Below are positions 36,461 to 45,331 of a DNA stretch of 64,000 nt, one piece after another. The DNA is from MED-G105 sp039025235. Lineage in GTDB: Bacteria; Pseudomonadota; Alphaproteobacteria; Caulobacterales; Parvularculaceae. The stretch is taken from assembly GCA_039025235.1 (NCBI GenBank), contig JBCCOS010000010.1, positions 115,218 to 179,217 of the forward strand, written 5' to 3'. The notes beneath the pieces are model-generated. The model saw nothing but the letters and a program-made list of their open reading frames with translations, was not told the DNA's origin and searched no databases. A program made the position numbers and the translations under genes. Each line of letters opens with the position of its first letter. The first letter of the stretch is position 1.

Positions 36461-38077
36461 ATGTCGCCAGTGGGTGTTCTTCAAACAAAAATAGCCACGC
36501 AGTCGGACAGCTTTCTCGGCAATCGAGCGGCGATGGAAACGCTGGTCGACGAGCTAAAGGCGCGTAGCGCGACCATGCGGGCAGGTGGCGGTGAGCGGTA
36601 TTCGAAGCGCCATAAGGACAGGGGTAAGCTGTTAACGCGCGAGCGGGTTGATCTGTTGATTGATCCCGGGACGGCCTTTTTAGAGATTGGTCTCTTTGCG
36701 GGATATGACATGTATGATGGCGGTGTGGCGGCGGGCGGCGCTATCGCTGGTGTCGGGCGCGTTGAGGGCGTGGATTGTATGATCGTTGCCAATGACCCAA
36801 CGGTCAAAGGCGGCACCTATCACCCGATCACGGTCAAAAAGCATTTGCGCGGACAGGAAATTGCGGCGGAAAATCGCTTGCCTTGCATCTATCTTGTGGA
36901 ATCTGGCGGGGCCTTCCTGCCCATGCAAGACGAGGTCTTTCCGGATAAAGACGATTTTGGACGGATATTCTTTAATCAAGCAAACATGTCTGCCGCTGGC
37001 ATACCACAGATTGCTGTCGTCCATGGCTCGTGTACTGCGGGGGGGGCGTATGTTCCTGCCATGTCCGATTACGCGATTATCGTTGCGAACCAGGGGACCA
37101 TTTTCCTCGGTGGCCCGCCTTTGGTGAAGGCTGCAACGGGTGAGGAAGTCACCGCCGAGGAGCTTGGCGGCGGCGATGTCCACGCCCGCCAGTCCGGTGT
37201 TGTTGATGACCTTGCTAGTGATGATGCCCATGCGATTGGGTTGGCTCGCCGCGCTGTTGCACGGCTCAACTGGAGAAAGCAAGGTGACCTTGATCGCACG
37301 ACATCTGTTCCCCCCAAATACGATGCAAAAGAGCTCTACGGACTCATTGAACAAGACACGAAGAAACCCATTGATGCCCGTGAGATTATTGCGCGAATTG
37401 TGGACGGGTCTGAGTTGGATGAGTTCAAACCGCTCTACGGGACGACACTCGTTACGGGATTTGCTCGAATTCACGGCTATCCGGTCGGTATTCTCGCGAA
37501 TAGCGGCATTTTGTTTTCGGAAAGTGCTTTAAAAGGGGCGCACTTTATCGAGCTATGCTGTCAGCGGAAAATACCGCTCGTCTTTCTACAGAATATAACA
37601 GGTTTTATGGTCGGCAAATCGGCTGAAGCTGGCGGTATCGCAAAAGATGGGGCGAAACTCGTCACCGCCGTGTCGACGGCGCGCGTCCCGAAATTCACGG
37701 TCATCTTTGGCGGCTCCTATGGTGCTGGCAATTACGGCATGTGCGGTCGCGCCTATGGTCCACGATTTGTCTATATGTGGCCAAATGCCAGAATTTCTGT
37801 CATGGGCGGCGAACAAGCAGCGAGTGTCCTCGCCACGGTTCGGCGCGACAGTATTGAAGGAAAAGGCGGTTCTTGGGCGACGGATGAAGAAGCGGCGTTT
37901 AAGGACGAAATTCGCGAGAACTACGAGAAGCAAGGATCGCCTTACTATGCATCAGCGCGATTATGGGATGACGGAATAATTGATCCAGCAGAGACGCGCA
38001 ACATCCTTGGGCTTTCGATTGAAGCGAGTTTGAATGCACCGATCGAGGAGACGAAATTTGGTATCTTCCGGATGTAA
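36461..38077 (+). CDS. mccB: 3-methylcrotonyl-CoA carboxylase, carboxyltransferase (beta) subunit
   Basis: 538 residues in the crotonase-like carboxyltransferase fold, with the MCC-type opening (MRAGGGERYSKRHKDRGKLL) and the VVHGSCTAGGAYVPAMSDY, GPPLVKAATGEEVTAEELGG and FGGSYGAGNYGMCGRAY motifs. It transfers CO2 from biotin to 3-methylcrotonyl-CoA in leucine degradation. The ATG start lacks a strong ribosome binding site. A REP-like palindrome separates it from mccA. Confidence 0.95.
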   Translation: MSPVGVLQTKIATQSDSFLGNRAAMETLVDELKARSATMRAGGGERYSKRHKDRGKLLTRERVDLLIDPGTAFLEIGLFAGYDMYDGGVAAGGAIAGVGRVEGVDCMIVANDPTVKGGTYHPITVKKHLRGQEIAAENRLPCIYLVESGGAFLPMQDEVFPDKDDFGRIFFNQANMSAAGIPQIAVVHGSCTAGGAYVPAMSDYAIIVANQGTIFLGGPPLVKAATGEEVTAEELGGGDVHARQSGVVDDLASDDAHAIGLARRAVARLNWRKQGDLDRTTSVPPKYDAKELYGLIEQDTKKPIDAREIIARIVDGSELDEFKPLYGTTLVTGFARIHGYPVGILANSGILFSESALKGAHFIELCCQRKIPLVFLQNITGFMVGKSAEAGGIAKDGAKLVTAVSTARVPKFTVIFGGSYGAGNYGMCGRAYGPRFVYMWPNARISVMGGEQAASVLATVRRDSIEGKGGSWATDEEAAFKDEIRENYEKQGSPYYASARLWDDGIIDPAETRNILGLSIEASLNAPIEETKFGIFRM

Positions 38078-38103
38078 CGCGTTGCTGCTTTTGTGCGCGT
38101 TGC

Positions 38104-38199
38104 GATCCTTCGCGACGCGTTCCGAGGAACGCTCCTCAGGATGAGGGGGGGTGTTTTCCTCATCCTGAGGAGCGCCCTCAAGGCGCGTCTCGAAGGATT
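38104..38199. repeat. REP/BIME-like inverted repeat between mccB and mccA
   Basis: GATCCTTCGCGACGCG, then GCTCCTCAGGATGAGG, an 11-base centre, then the near-complement CCTCATCCTGAGGAGC and GCGTCTCGAAGGATT. Arms are over 40 bases with few mismatches, a very stable hairpin. Similar CCTTCGAGACGC/CTCCTCAGGATGAGG elements are scattered in many alphaproteobacterial genomes. Its place within the operon suggests control of mRNA stability. Confidence 0.85.
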
Positions 38200-38283
38200 A
38201 AGCAGGCTCGGTCAGACCGCCCCACCGGAGATACGCCAAATGGCAGATAATCGCGTAGCGATCCATCGTGAGTTAAAACAAAA

Positions 38284-40284
38284 ATGATCAAAACACTCCT
38301 TATTGCTAATCGTGGTGAAATCGCCTGCCGAGTCGCAAAGACGGCGAAGCGGATGGGGCTTCGCATTGTTGCCATATACTCCGAGGCCGATGCAAATGCG
38401 ATGCATGTGGCAATGGCAGATGTTGCTGTGCCCATTGGACCGGCACCGGCCAGTCAGAGCTATCTCAAAGCAGACACCATTATTGATGCGGCAAAGAAAA
38501 CCGGCGCTGACGCGATTCATCCAGGTTACGGGTTTCTTTCGGAAAATGCTGACTTTGCAGAAGCGTGCGCAAGGCAAGGGATAATCTTTGTTGGCCCTAA
38601 ACCTCACACGATCCGCCGTATGGGATCAAAGTCCGTCGCGAAGTCGTTGATGCAAGAGGCGGGCGTGCCAGTAACGCCCGGCTATCAGGGGGAAGACCAA
38701 GACCCATCGATTTTCAAGAAGGCCGCGTCCAACATTGGGTATCCCGTGCTGTTGAAAGCCGCTGCCGGTGGGGGTGGCAAGGGCATGCGGCTTGTCGAGA
38801 AAGAGGGTGACCTTGACGCAGCTCTTGCCGCTGCAAAGCGGGAAGCGCTTTCAGCATTTGGGGATGATCGTTTTCTTGTTGAAAAGTATGTCCCTGGACC
38901 ACGCCATGTGGAAGTACAAATTTTCGGTGATACCCACGGAAATGTCGTCCATCTTTTTGAACGTGATTGCTCGGTGCAAAGACGACATCAAAAGATCATC
39001 GAAGAGGCACCGGCGCCAAACTTGCCAGACGATGTGCGCACGCGCTTTCATTCTGCGGCGGTCGCCGCTGCCAAAGCCGTGGACTATGTGGGGGCGGGAA
39101 CGGTTGAGTTTCTTTACGATCCGCGTGCGGGTGCTGATGGCGTCTATTTCATGGAGATGAATACGCGCCTTCAGGTGGAGCATCCAGTCACGGAGATGAT
39201 CACAGGGTTTGATCTCGTCGAATGGCAACTTGAGGTGGCCATCGGCGCGCCCTTGCCAAAATCTCAAGATGAGATTGTTGCGCTCGGTCATGCTTTTGAG
39301 GCCCGTCTTTATGCGGAGGAAGCTGACAATGGCTTTGCGCCGTCTGTTGGACGGCTTGATCGGTTACGTTTGCCGACCGAAAGCGACGCCATCCGAATTG
39401 ATAGTGGTGTCCGCGAGGGCGATGTTGTCTCACCGCATTATGACCCCATGATTGCCAAACTCGTAACGAGCGGCGGTACGCGCACAGAGGCCCTATCAAC
39501 TTTAGCTAAAGCGTTAACCGAGACCCGTATCGCGGGACTCGAAACCAACACGAGGTTGCTGCACGCCCTTGCAGAACATCAGGCATTTAAAGATGAAGAT
39601 GTCACGACCCACTTTATCGACGATCACTATGAGGTTTTGTTTGAACGTCCTGGTCTTGACCGCTCCAGTCCTGACGTCAGGTTTCTTATTGCTGCTTGTC
39701 TGTATCAGGCAAAGCTGGACGACGAGCGTTCGCAAGGCGGAGTATTTTCTGAATTAGGCGGTTGGCGGATTAACCACCCTAAAGTCCGGCATTTCCGTTT
39801 TGATATCGATGGCGAGACAAAAATGGCCACGATGGAAACGAACTCGGACAACACCACTTTTATCTTTGATGATGACCGTTTCGAGGTTTCTGGTGATGCG
39901 ACGACGGATGGCGCTGTTTCAATGGTTGTTGATGGTGTGCGCCAAACGGCCTTTGTCGCGGAGACAAAGCGGGGTCTGCGGGTTTGGATCGGTGCTGATT
40001 ATATTGATTTTGATGCGTGGACGGGCCTTGAGGGCGATGTTGCTGCAAACAGCGCAGGTGGATCGCTCGTCGCACCAATGCCGGGTCTTGTGACGGGCAC
40101 ACCGATTGAACCGGGTGCGAAGGTTTCTGCCGGGGAAACGCTTCTGTTGATGGAGGCGATGAAGATGGAACACGCGATCGTGGCGCCGTCCGATGGAGTT
40201 GTGTTGGGGTATCGCTTTGCCATCGGCGCTCAGGTTGGCGAGGGGGACTTATTAATCGAGTTTGAACCCGAAGTGACGGCGTAA
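38284..40284 (+). CDS. mccA: 3-methylcrotonyl-CoA carboxylase, biotin-carrying (alpha) subunit
   Basis: 666 residues: biotin carboxylase domain (LIANRGEIACRVAKTAKRMG; ATP loop AAAGGGGKGMRLV; EMNTRLQVEHPVTEMITG), a linker region about 450-590, and a C-terminal biotinyl domain with the biotinylated Lys in MEAMKMEHAI. It carboxylates biotin and hands CO2 to MccB. Follows mccB after a 206-base gap holding a REP-like palindrome; hmgL follows after two bases. Confidence 0.95.
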   Translation: MIKTLLIANRGEIACRVAKTAKRMGLRIVAIYSEADANAMHVAMADVAVPIGPAPASQSYLKADTIIDAAKKTGADAIHPGYGFLSENADFAEACARQGIIFVGPKPHTIRRMGSKSVAKSLMQEAGVPVTPGYQGEDQDPSIFKKAASNIGYPVLLKAAAGGGGKGMRLVEKEGDLDAALAAAKREALSAFGDDRFLVEKYVPGPRHVEVQIFGDTHGNVVHLFERDCSVQRRHQKIIEEAPAPNLPDDVRTRFHSAAVAAAKAVDYVGAGTVEFLYDPRAGADGVYFMEMNTRLQVEHPVTEMITGFDLVEWQLEVAIGAPLPKSQDEIVALGHAFEARLYAEEADNGFAPSVGRLDRLRLPTESDAIRIDSGVREGDVVSPHYDPMIAKLVTSGGTRTEALSTLAKALTETRIAGLETNTRLLHALAEHQAFKDEDVTTHFIDDHYEVLFERPGLDRSSPDVRFLIAACLYQAKLDDERSQGGVFSELGGWRINHPKVRHFRFDIDGETKMATMETNSDNTTFIFDDDRFEVSGDATTDGAVSMVVDGVRQTAFVAETKRGLRVWIGADYIDFDAWTGLEGDVAANSAGGSLVAPMPGLVTGTPIEPGAKVSAGETLLLMEAMKMEHAIVAPSDGVVLGYRFAIGAQVGEGDLLIEFEPEVTA

Positions 40285-40286
40285 GT

Positions 40287-41141
40287 ATGGGTGATCACAT
40301 TCACATCGTTGAGGTCGGTCCGCGTGATGGTCTTCAGAACGAGAAAAAAATGGTCTCCGTTGAAGATCGTGTCCGTATGATTGATGGTCTTTCCGCAGCT
40401 GGTCTTAAAACCATCGAGGCTGGGGCATTCGTGTCACCGAAGTGGGTCCCACAAATGGCGGACACAGATCAAGTTATGGCAACGATCAAGCGTCAAGAAG
40501 GCGTTTCATACCCCGTGCTTACCCCCAACCTCAAAGGATATGAAGCGGCACGGCAAGCCAATGCTGATACCGTTGCCGTCTTTGCGGCGGCTTCAGAAAC
40601 ATTCAGTCAAAAGAATACCAATGGGTCGATTGACGACGTTTTCGAACGCTTTGAACCGATATTCGAGCGTGCACGAGATGACGGTATCCGAGTGAGAGGC
40701 TATGTCTCTTGCATTTTCGGGTGTCCCTATGAAGGCGACATTGACACAGACGCCGTTCGGCGTGTGTCGAAGCGGCTCTATGCCATGGGCGCTTATGAAG
40801 TCTCCCTCGGTGATACTATTGGCGTTGGCACGCCCGATGTTGCTGCTGACTTGATCAATGCATTGAAAGATGACGTGCCGATTGAAGGTCTCGCATGCCA
40901 TTTCCACGATACGAATGGACGTGCGATTGAAAACTTGGAAGTTTGCTTAGAGGCAGGCGTTCGAACGATTGATGCTTCTGTTGGTGGCCTTGGTGGTTGT
41001 CCGTATGCCAATGGAGCCACGGGTAATGTGGCCACAGACAAGGTCACTGCTATGTTGGATGCCAAGGGGTTTGACCATGGCGTTGATGTGGATGCGCTGA
41101 TGCGCGTTTCTGATGATATTCGAACGCTGATACATTCTTAG
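40287..41141 (+). CDS. hmgL: Hydroxymethylglutaryl-CoA lyase
   Basis: Cleaves HMG-CoA to acetyl-CoA and acetoacetate, the last step of leucine degradation. 284-residue TIM-barrel: VEVGPRDGLQNEK (catalytic Arg/Asp), SLGDTIGVGTP, the metal-site HFHDTNG, and GGLGGCPYANGATGNVATD with the conserved active-site Cys. Two bases after the mccA stop, so co-translated. No methylglutaconyl-CoA hydratase gene follows in this window; it must lie elsewhere. Confidence 0.96.
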   Translation: MGDHIHIVEVGPRDGLQNEKKMVSVEDRVRMIDGLSAAGLKTIEAGAFVSPKWVPQMADTDQVMATIKRQEGVSYPVLTPNLKGYEAARQANADTVAVFAAASETFSQKNTNGSIDDVFERFEPIFERARDDGIRVRGYVSCIFGCPYEGDIDTDAVRRVSKRLYAMGAYEVSLGDTIGVGTPDVAADLINALKDDVPIEGLACHFHDTNGRAIENLEVCLEAGVRTIDASVGGLGGCPYANGATGNVATDKVTAMLDAKGFDHGVDVDALMRVSDDIRTLIHS

Positions 41142-41146
41142 TCGTC

Positions 41147-41193
41147 TTGATCCTTCGCGACGCAAACCAATGGTTTGCTTCGCGAAGGATCAA
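41147..41193. terminator. REP-related perfect hairpin ending convergent hmgL and beta-HAD genes
   Basis: TTGATCCTTCGCGA and TCGCGAAGGATCAA flank GCAAACCA/TGGTTTGC: a stem of over 20 base pairs with almost no loop. It begins six bases after the hmgL stop and shares GATCCTTCGCGACGC with the palindrome at 38104. It probably stops or protects both transcripts. Confidence 0.75.
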
Positions 41194-41246
41194 AACTTGC
41201 TCCAGCACACCCTTTACGGATTGGCCTTTTGGCAAGGCGTCACAGT

Positions 41247-42134
41247 TCACTCCCCACCCAACCGTTTGATCAAACTCGACGTATCCCAGCGGCCACCGCC
41301 CATGCGTTGAACGTCGCGGTAGAACTGATCGACGAGGGCGGTGACAGGCACGGGCGCGCCATTGCTGCGCGCTTCATCGAGGACGAGGCCAAGGTCCTTG
41401 CGCATCCAGTCGACAGCGAAGCCGAAGTCAAACTCGCCATCGATCATTGTTTCTGCACGGTTATTCATCTGCCATGATTGGGCTGCGCCGCCGGAGATAA
41501 CATCAGCTACTCCCTTTGCATCGAGCCCTGCGGCCATGGCAAAATTCAATCCTTCGGCAAGCCCCTGGATGAGACCAGCGATGCAAATCTGGTTGACCAT
41601 TTTCGTTAATTGTCCGGCACCGGACGGTCCCATATGGCGACTTTGCTTCGCATAGGCTTCGATGATCGGTAGCGTGCGCGCAACCGGCTCATCATCGCCG
41701 CCAATCATAATCGTAAGGGCGCCATTTTCTGCACCCGCCTGTCCGCCGGAGACGGGTGCATCGACAAAATGCAGATCACGCTCTTTCCCGATGTCGGAAA
41801 GGGTACGGGCCACCTTCGCGGAGGTTGTTGTATGATCGACAAAAACAGTACCCTTTTTCATGGTGTCGAAGGCACCGCCTTTTTGGTCGGTTACTTCCCG
41901 CAAGTCATCGTCCGCACCGACGCAGGCAAAAACGACGTCTGCATTTTCCGATGCCGCTGCGGGCGAGGGGGCGGCTTGTCCACCGAATTGTTTGACCCAG
42001 TCGTCTGCTTTTTTCGTCGTGCGGTTAAAGACAGTTACGTCGTGTCCGGCTTTCGCCAGGTGACCCGCCATGGGGAAGCCCATGACGCCGAGCCCTAAAA
42101 ATGTGGCTTTCACTTTTGCGATTTGTGCTGTCAT
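41247..42134 (-). CDS. Beta-hydroxyacid dehydrogenase (3-hydroxyisobutyrate dehydrogenase-like)
   Basis: 295 residues: Rossmann motif GLGVMGFPMAGHLAKAGH, substrate motif FVDAPVSGGQAGAENG, catalytic Lys in GQLTKMVNQ, and the C-terminal helix with FAVDWMRKDLGLVLDEA. This family includes 3-hydroxyisobutyrate dehydrogenase (valine catabolism) and tartronate semialdehyde reductase. The adjoining leucine operon favours a branched-chain amino acid role, but it is separately transcribed and the substrate is inferred. Confidence 0.85.
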   Translation of the reverse strand: MTAQIAKVKATFLGLGVMGFPMAGHLAKAGHDVTVFNRTTKKADDWVKQFGGQAAPSPAAASENADVVFACVGADDDLREVTDQKGGAFDTMKKGTVFVDHTTTSAKVARTLSDIGKERDLHFVDAPVSGGQAGAENGALTIMIGGDDEPVARTLPIIEAYAKQSRHMGPSGAGQLTKMVNQICIAGLIQGLAEGLNFAMAAGLDAKGVADVISGGAAQSWQMNNRAETMIDGEFDFGFAVDWMRKDLGLVLDEARSNGAPVPVTALVDQFYRDVQRMGGGRWDTSSLIKRLGGE

Positions 42135-42231
42135 GGTCTGTTTGCCTCTTTAAAGTGTTCTAATACGCGCTGGATGGTTGCATGAACTTCGCGGTCGCAT
42201 CCGTGGGTCGAACCCCTTAAAACCATGACCC

Positions 42232-43848
42232 ATGACTGAAACCAATGAAGAATTGCTGCTTAACGTGAATACTAGGGAAAATGGTAGTGACGGGACCCCT
42301 ATTGGACAAAGGGGACCCATCGTAAAAGGAGAGGTGCGCGCTAGAACGTCGGTGCAGTGGGCGGGACTTGCTATGGGCACAGGGATTTTTTTTCTACTCC
42401 TTGTGTCGCCGAACCCTGAGGGCCTTTCGCGGGAAGCGATGGGTGTGGCCGCGCTCGCCAGCCTCATGATTATTTGGTGGGTTACTGAGGCGATTCCTAT
42501 TGCCGTTACCGCGCTGGCGCCCATGATCGTTTTGCCATTAGCTGGCGTTTCTCCCCTGAAGGAAGCAGCCACATCTTATATGAGCCCAATTGTCGTTTTG
42601 CTTATGGCCGGTTTTATTATTGCCAAAGCTATTGAGAAGTGGGGTCTCCATACACGTATAGCACTCAATGTTGTTCGGGCACTTGGTACACAACCCGGTG
42701 CATTGATAGCGGGATTTATGATCGCGGCCGCGGGCTTGTCCATGTGGATTTCAAATACAGCTACAGCATTGATGATGATGCCAATTGCATTGTCGGTTGC
42801 AGAGGCGACGAAGACGGAACGCCTGCAACAGCGAGATGGCGCGGTTGGTGTCAAACTAGATCGCAGATTCGGTTTGGAGAATAGTTTTACGACAGCTCTA
42901 TTATTGTCTGTGGCCTACGCTTGTTCCATCGGCGGTCTTGCAACGCCGGTTGGTTCGCCCACCAACCTCATTGTTATTGGATATCTGGCGGAACAAAATA
43001 TTGCGCTGGGGTTTGCCGATTGGATGCGGCTTGGTGTGCCGGTCGTTCTTTTGCTCTTACCCGTCGCATGGTTGATCCTCGTTCGTTATGGTGTCGCGGG
43101 GTCGTCCTGTGCCGAACCATCAGGTCAAGCGAAGAAAATTGTGCAGGATGGATTGATGGCGCTTGGGCCGATCACTGAGCCAGAAAAGCGAACGCTCATT
43201 GTCTTTTTGTGTATTGCGTCTGCTTGGGTATTCAGTGCGCAACTAAAAAACCTGCCGGGCCTTGATGCGTTGAATGATCAAATCATTGGCCTCGTCGGCG
43301 TCGTCGCATTTTTTATTATTCCATCGGGTGCTCGACAACAGGCTGAGGACGATGGGGAACGTCATCCTCGCTCAATTCGGAGCAGCCCTTTGCTGGATTG
43401 GTCACTGGCTGAGCGTATTCCTTGGGGTGTCATTCTGCTTTTCGGCGGTGGGCTTAGCCTCGCGGCTGCCATCGGGAAGTCTGGACTGGCACTATTTCTC
43501 GCGCAATCATTTGTGGGACTTGGGGGCATGCCGGATTTCATCGTCATATTGGCGCTCACCGTATTGGTGCTGATGCTGACGGAATTTACCTCGAACGTTG
43601 CGACGGTTTCTGCGATCCTACCAATGGTCGGCGCGATTGCACTTGCCACCGGATTTGACCTTGTAGCGTTGGCCGCCCCAATTGGTCTTGCGGCAAGCTG
43701 CGCTTTCATGCTGCCGATGGCCACCGGGCCAAATGCCGTGGCTTATGCGGCGGATCATGTACCGCTTAGACGAATGGCAAACATTGGCATTCGTTTGAAT
43801 ATAGCTGGTGCATTGATTATCACACTGGTTGCCACGGTTTTGCGCTAG
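42232..43848 (+). CDS. DASS (SLC13) family sodium-coupled anion symporter
   Basis: 538 residues with about 11-12 membrane helices. The two family signatures are intact: MWISNTATALMMMPIALS in the first half and LTEFTSNVATVSAILPMVG in the second, carrying the SNT/SNV substrate and sodium loops. A hydrophilic N-terminus of about 45 residues and an inserted loop near 365-385 (GARQQAEDDGERHPRS) are cytoplasmic. It imports di- or tricarboxylates or sulfate; which one cannot be told. Diverges from the beta-HAD gene. Confidence 0.9.
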   Translation: MTETNEELLLNVNTRENGSDGTPIGQRGPIVKGEVRARTSVQWAGLAMGTGIFFLLLVSPNPEGLSREAMGVAALASLMIIWWVTEAIPIAVTALAPMIVLPLAGVSPLKEAATSYMSPIVVLLMAGFIIAKAIEKWGLHTRIALNVVRALGTQPGALIAGFMIAAAGLSMWISNTATALMMMPIALSVAEATKTERLQQRDGAVGVKLDRRFGLENSFTTALLLSVAYACSIGGLATPVGSPTNLIVIGYLAEQNIALGFADWMRLGVPVVLLLLPVAWLILVRYGVAGSSCAEPSGQAKKIVQDGLMALGPITEPEKRTLIVFLCIASAWVFSAQLKNLPGLDALNDQIIGLVGVVAFFIIPSGARQQAEDDGERHPRSIRSSPLLDWSLAERIPWGVILLFGGGLSLAAAIGKSGLALFLAQSFVGLGGMPDFIVILALTVLVLMLTEFTSNVATVSAILPMVGAIALATGFDLVALAAPIGLAASCAFMLPMATGPNAVAYAADHVPLRRMANIGIRLNIAGALIITLVATVLR

Positions 43849-43898
43849 CTTTTTGGTTTGGTAATTTCAGCAATTGGATTTTTATCAATTGTACTTAA

Positions 43899-44546
43899 AT
43901 GTGTAGCATGGGAACCTATCGCGGCTTATTGCTCCTCATCGCTCTTTGTGCGCTTGTCGTCTATATGGCCTTGGCCGGCGAAAATCGAGTGTTTGTCAAC
44001 AACGGTCGTTTGACAATCACGCAAGACGGCAACGCGGTCGTTTTGAAATGGCGTTCCGGGATTGAGGCGCCGATGGCAAGGCGGTTCGAAGAAGCATTTG
44101 ACGCTTGGGCAGACAAAACAGATGAATTTGTGATCGATTTGAATTCCCCAGGCGGGTCCCTCGCTGAAGGAAAAGCAGTTATTCGTTTAATCGACGATAT
44201 TAAGCGTACCCACCATATTGAAACTCATGTTGGAGCCGGGCGGTCTTGCCTTTCGATGTGCGTACCAATTTTCCTACGCGGTGATGAGCGTCGCGCAGCG
44301 GCCTCGTCGCGTTGGATGTTTCATCAACCTTCGATGCATGATGCTGTGACAGGTGAAGAGGTTCGTGTTCCAAATTTTGAAAAGCAATATGTCGCCAATA
44401 GATTTGTTGAACGTTATTTCGAAAATTCAGATATCGATGCGGAATGGCTGGCGAGACTGGAGCGGGAATGGGACGGCAAAGATATATGGCGTACCGGCGG
44501 CGAGCTTTACAGCGAAGGCTCAAATATAATTTTAGAGATTTATTGA
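43899..44546 (+). CDS. ClpP-fold (COG3904-like) periplasmic protein
   Basis: 215 residues with an N-terminal membrane anchor or signal (GLLLLIALCALVVYMALAG). The crotonase/ClpP-like core shows FVIDLNSPGGSLAEGKAVIRLI, then SCLSMCVPIFLRGDERRA with a candidate nucleophile Ser, and RWMFHQPSMHD with a candidate His. It resembles the periplasmic COG3904 group, of unknown role; a serine peptidase activity is inferred only. Start is ATG at 43899; an ATG three codons on is equally possible. Follows the symporter by 50 bases. Confidence 0.65.
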   Translation: MCSMGTYRGLLLLIALCALVVYMALAGENRVFVNNGRLTITQDGNAVVLKWRSGIEAPMARRFEEAFDAWADKTDEFVIDLNSPGGSLAEGKAVIRLIDDIKRTHHIETHVGAGRSCLSMCVPIFLRGDERRAAASSRWMFHQPSMHDAVTGEEVRVPNFEKQYVANRFVERYFENSDIDAEWLARLEREWDGKDIWRTGGELYSEGSNIILEIY

Positions 44547-44815
44547 ATGCGGGTGATCGATCGTGTCGTTTGTAGGCGCAGGATTTTTATTTTATTTTTG
44601 ATTGGTTCCGACTTGTTCCAAGCACGCTCACTTTAGGAATTATCACGCAAACAGTCGATACAAATTTTTGCTGACAGCGTTGTTACTTGACGTCAGGTGA
44701 GTTTGGCGATTTCCACGCTCTTGTTGAGCGCTCTCCCCGAATATAAAAGTGTGATCAGCTGTTGAAATTATCTAGGGGAGCAGATTGGTTACTGCTCCCG
44801 CGCTGAACGTCTCTT

Positions 44816-45181
44816 CTACATCGAAAAGCTCGTGCCGCATCCGCAGCTTGCCGTTGCATTTGGGTTATTAATTTTGAAAGCTGCCCCGATGAGTTCGTCA
44901 GCAAAATCAATTTCGGCATCTTTCAGGTATTCTGCCGAAATTTCATCAATCAGCACGGTAACGCCATTTTTCTCAATGGCAATGTCGTCATTGTTGCGAT
45001 CGGATACGATATTAAACTCATATTGAAAACCAGAGCATCCACCACCATTCACGGCGACCCGAAGCATAGCGCCGGCGTCTTCATGACTTAGAATGGAGCC
45101 GATTTCGCTAGCAGCGCGGTCTGACACTTTAATTCCGGGATTGGTAACCGTTTTTTCTGCAATCGTCATAATATCACTCAC
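44816..45181 (-). CDS. erpA: A-type iron-sulfur carrier protein, ErpA-like
   Basis: 121 residues. The three conserved cysteines lie in GGGCSGFQYEF and SCGCGTSFSM, with the core VSDRAASEIGSILS. A-type carriers deliver Fe-S clusters to apoproteins. It sits divergent from dgt, as in many alphaproteobacteria, and is far from isc/suf genes, which supports ErpA over IscA/SufA, although these are hard to separate. Confidence 0.88.
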   Translation of the reverse strand: MSDIMTIAEKTVTNPGIKVSDRAASEIGSILSHEDAGAMLRVAVNGGGCSGFQYEFNIVSDRNNDDIAIEKNGVTVLIDEISAEYLKDAEIDFADELIGAAFKINNPNATASCGCGTSFSM

Positions 45182-45331
45182 TTAGCTTCGGCTTTAATTT
45201 AAGCCTCACTGAAGCCACTCGCAAGGCGTTCCATTGACCAGGCGGTATTTCCCTTAAAATTCTTTGAATTTCTAACAAACCGGCCCATTTATGTGAATGG
45301 TTCTGATCGTTATCGAATTTAAGCTTAAAAT

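Noticed and set aside
36680..37474. 264-codon minus-strand frame inside mccB
   Set aside because: Shadow of the mccB coding sequence, which carries all family motifs on the plus strand.
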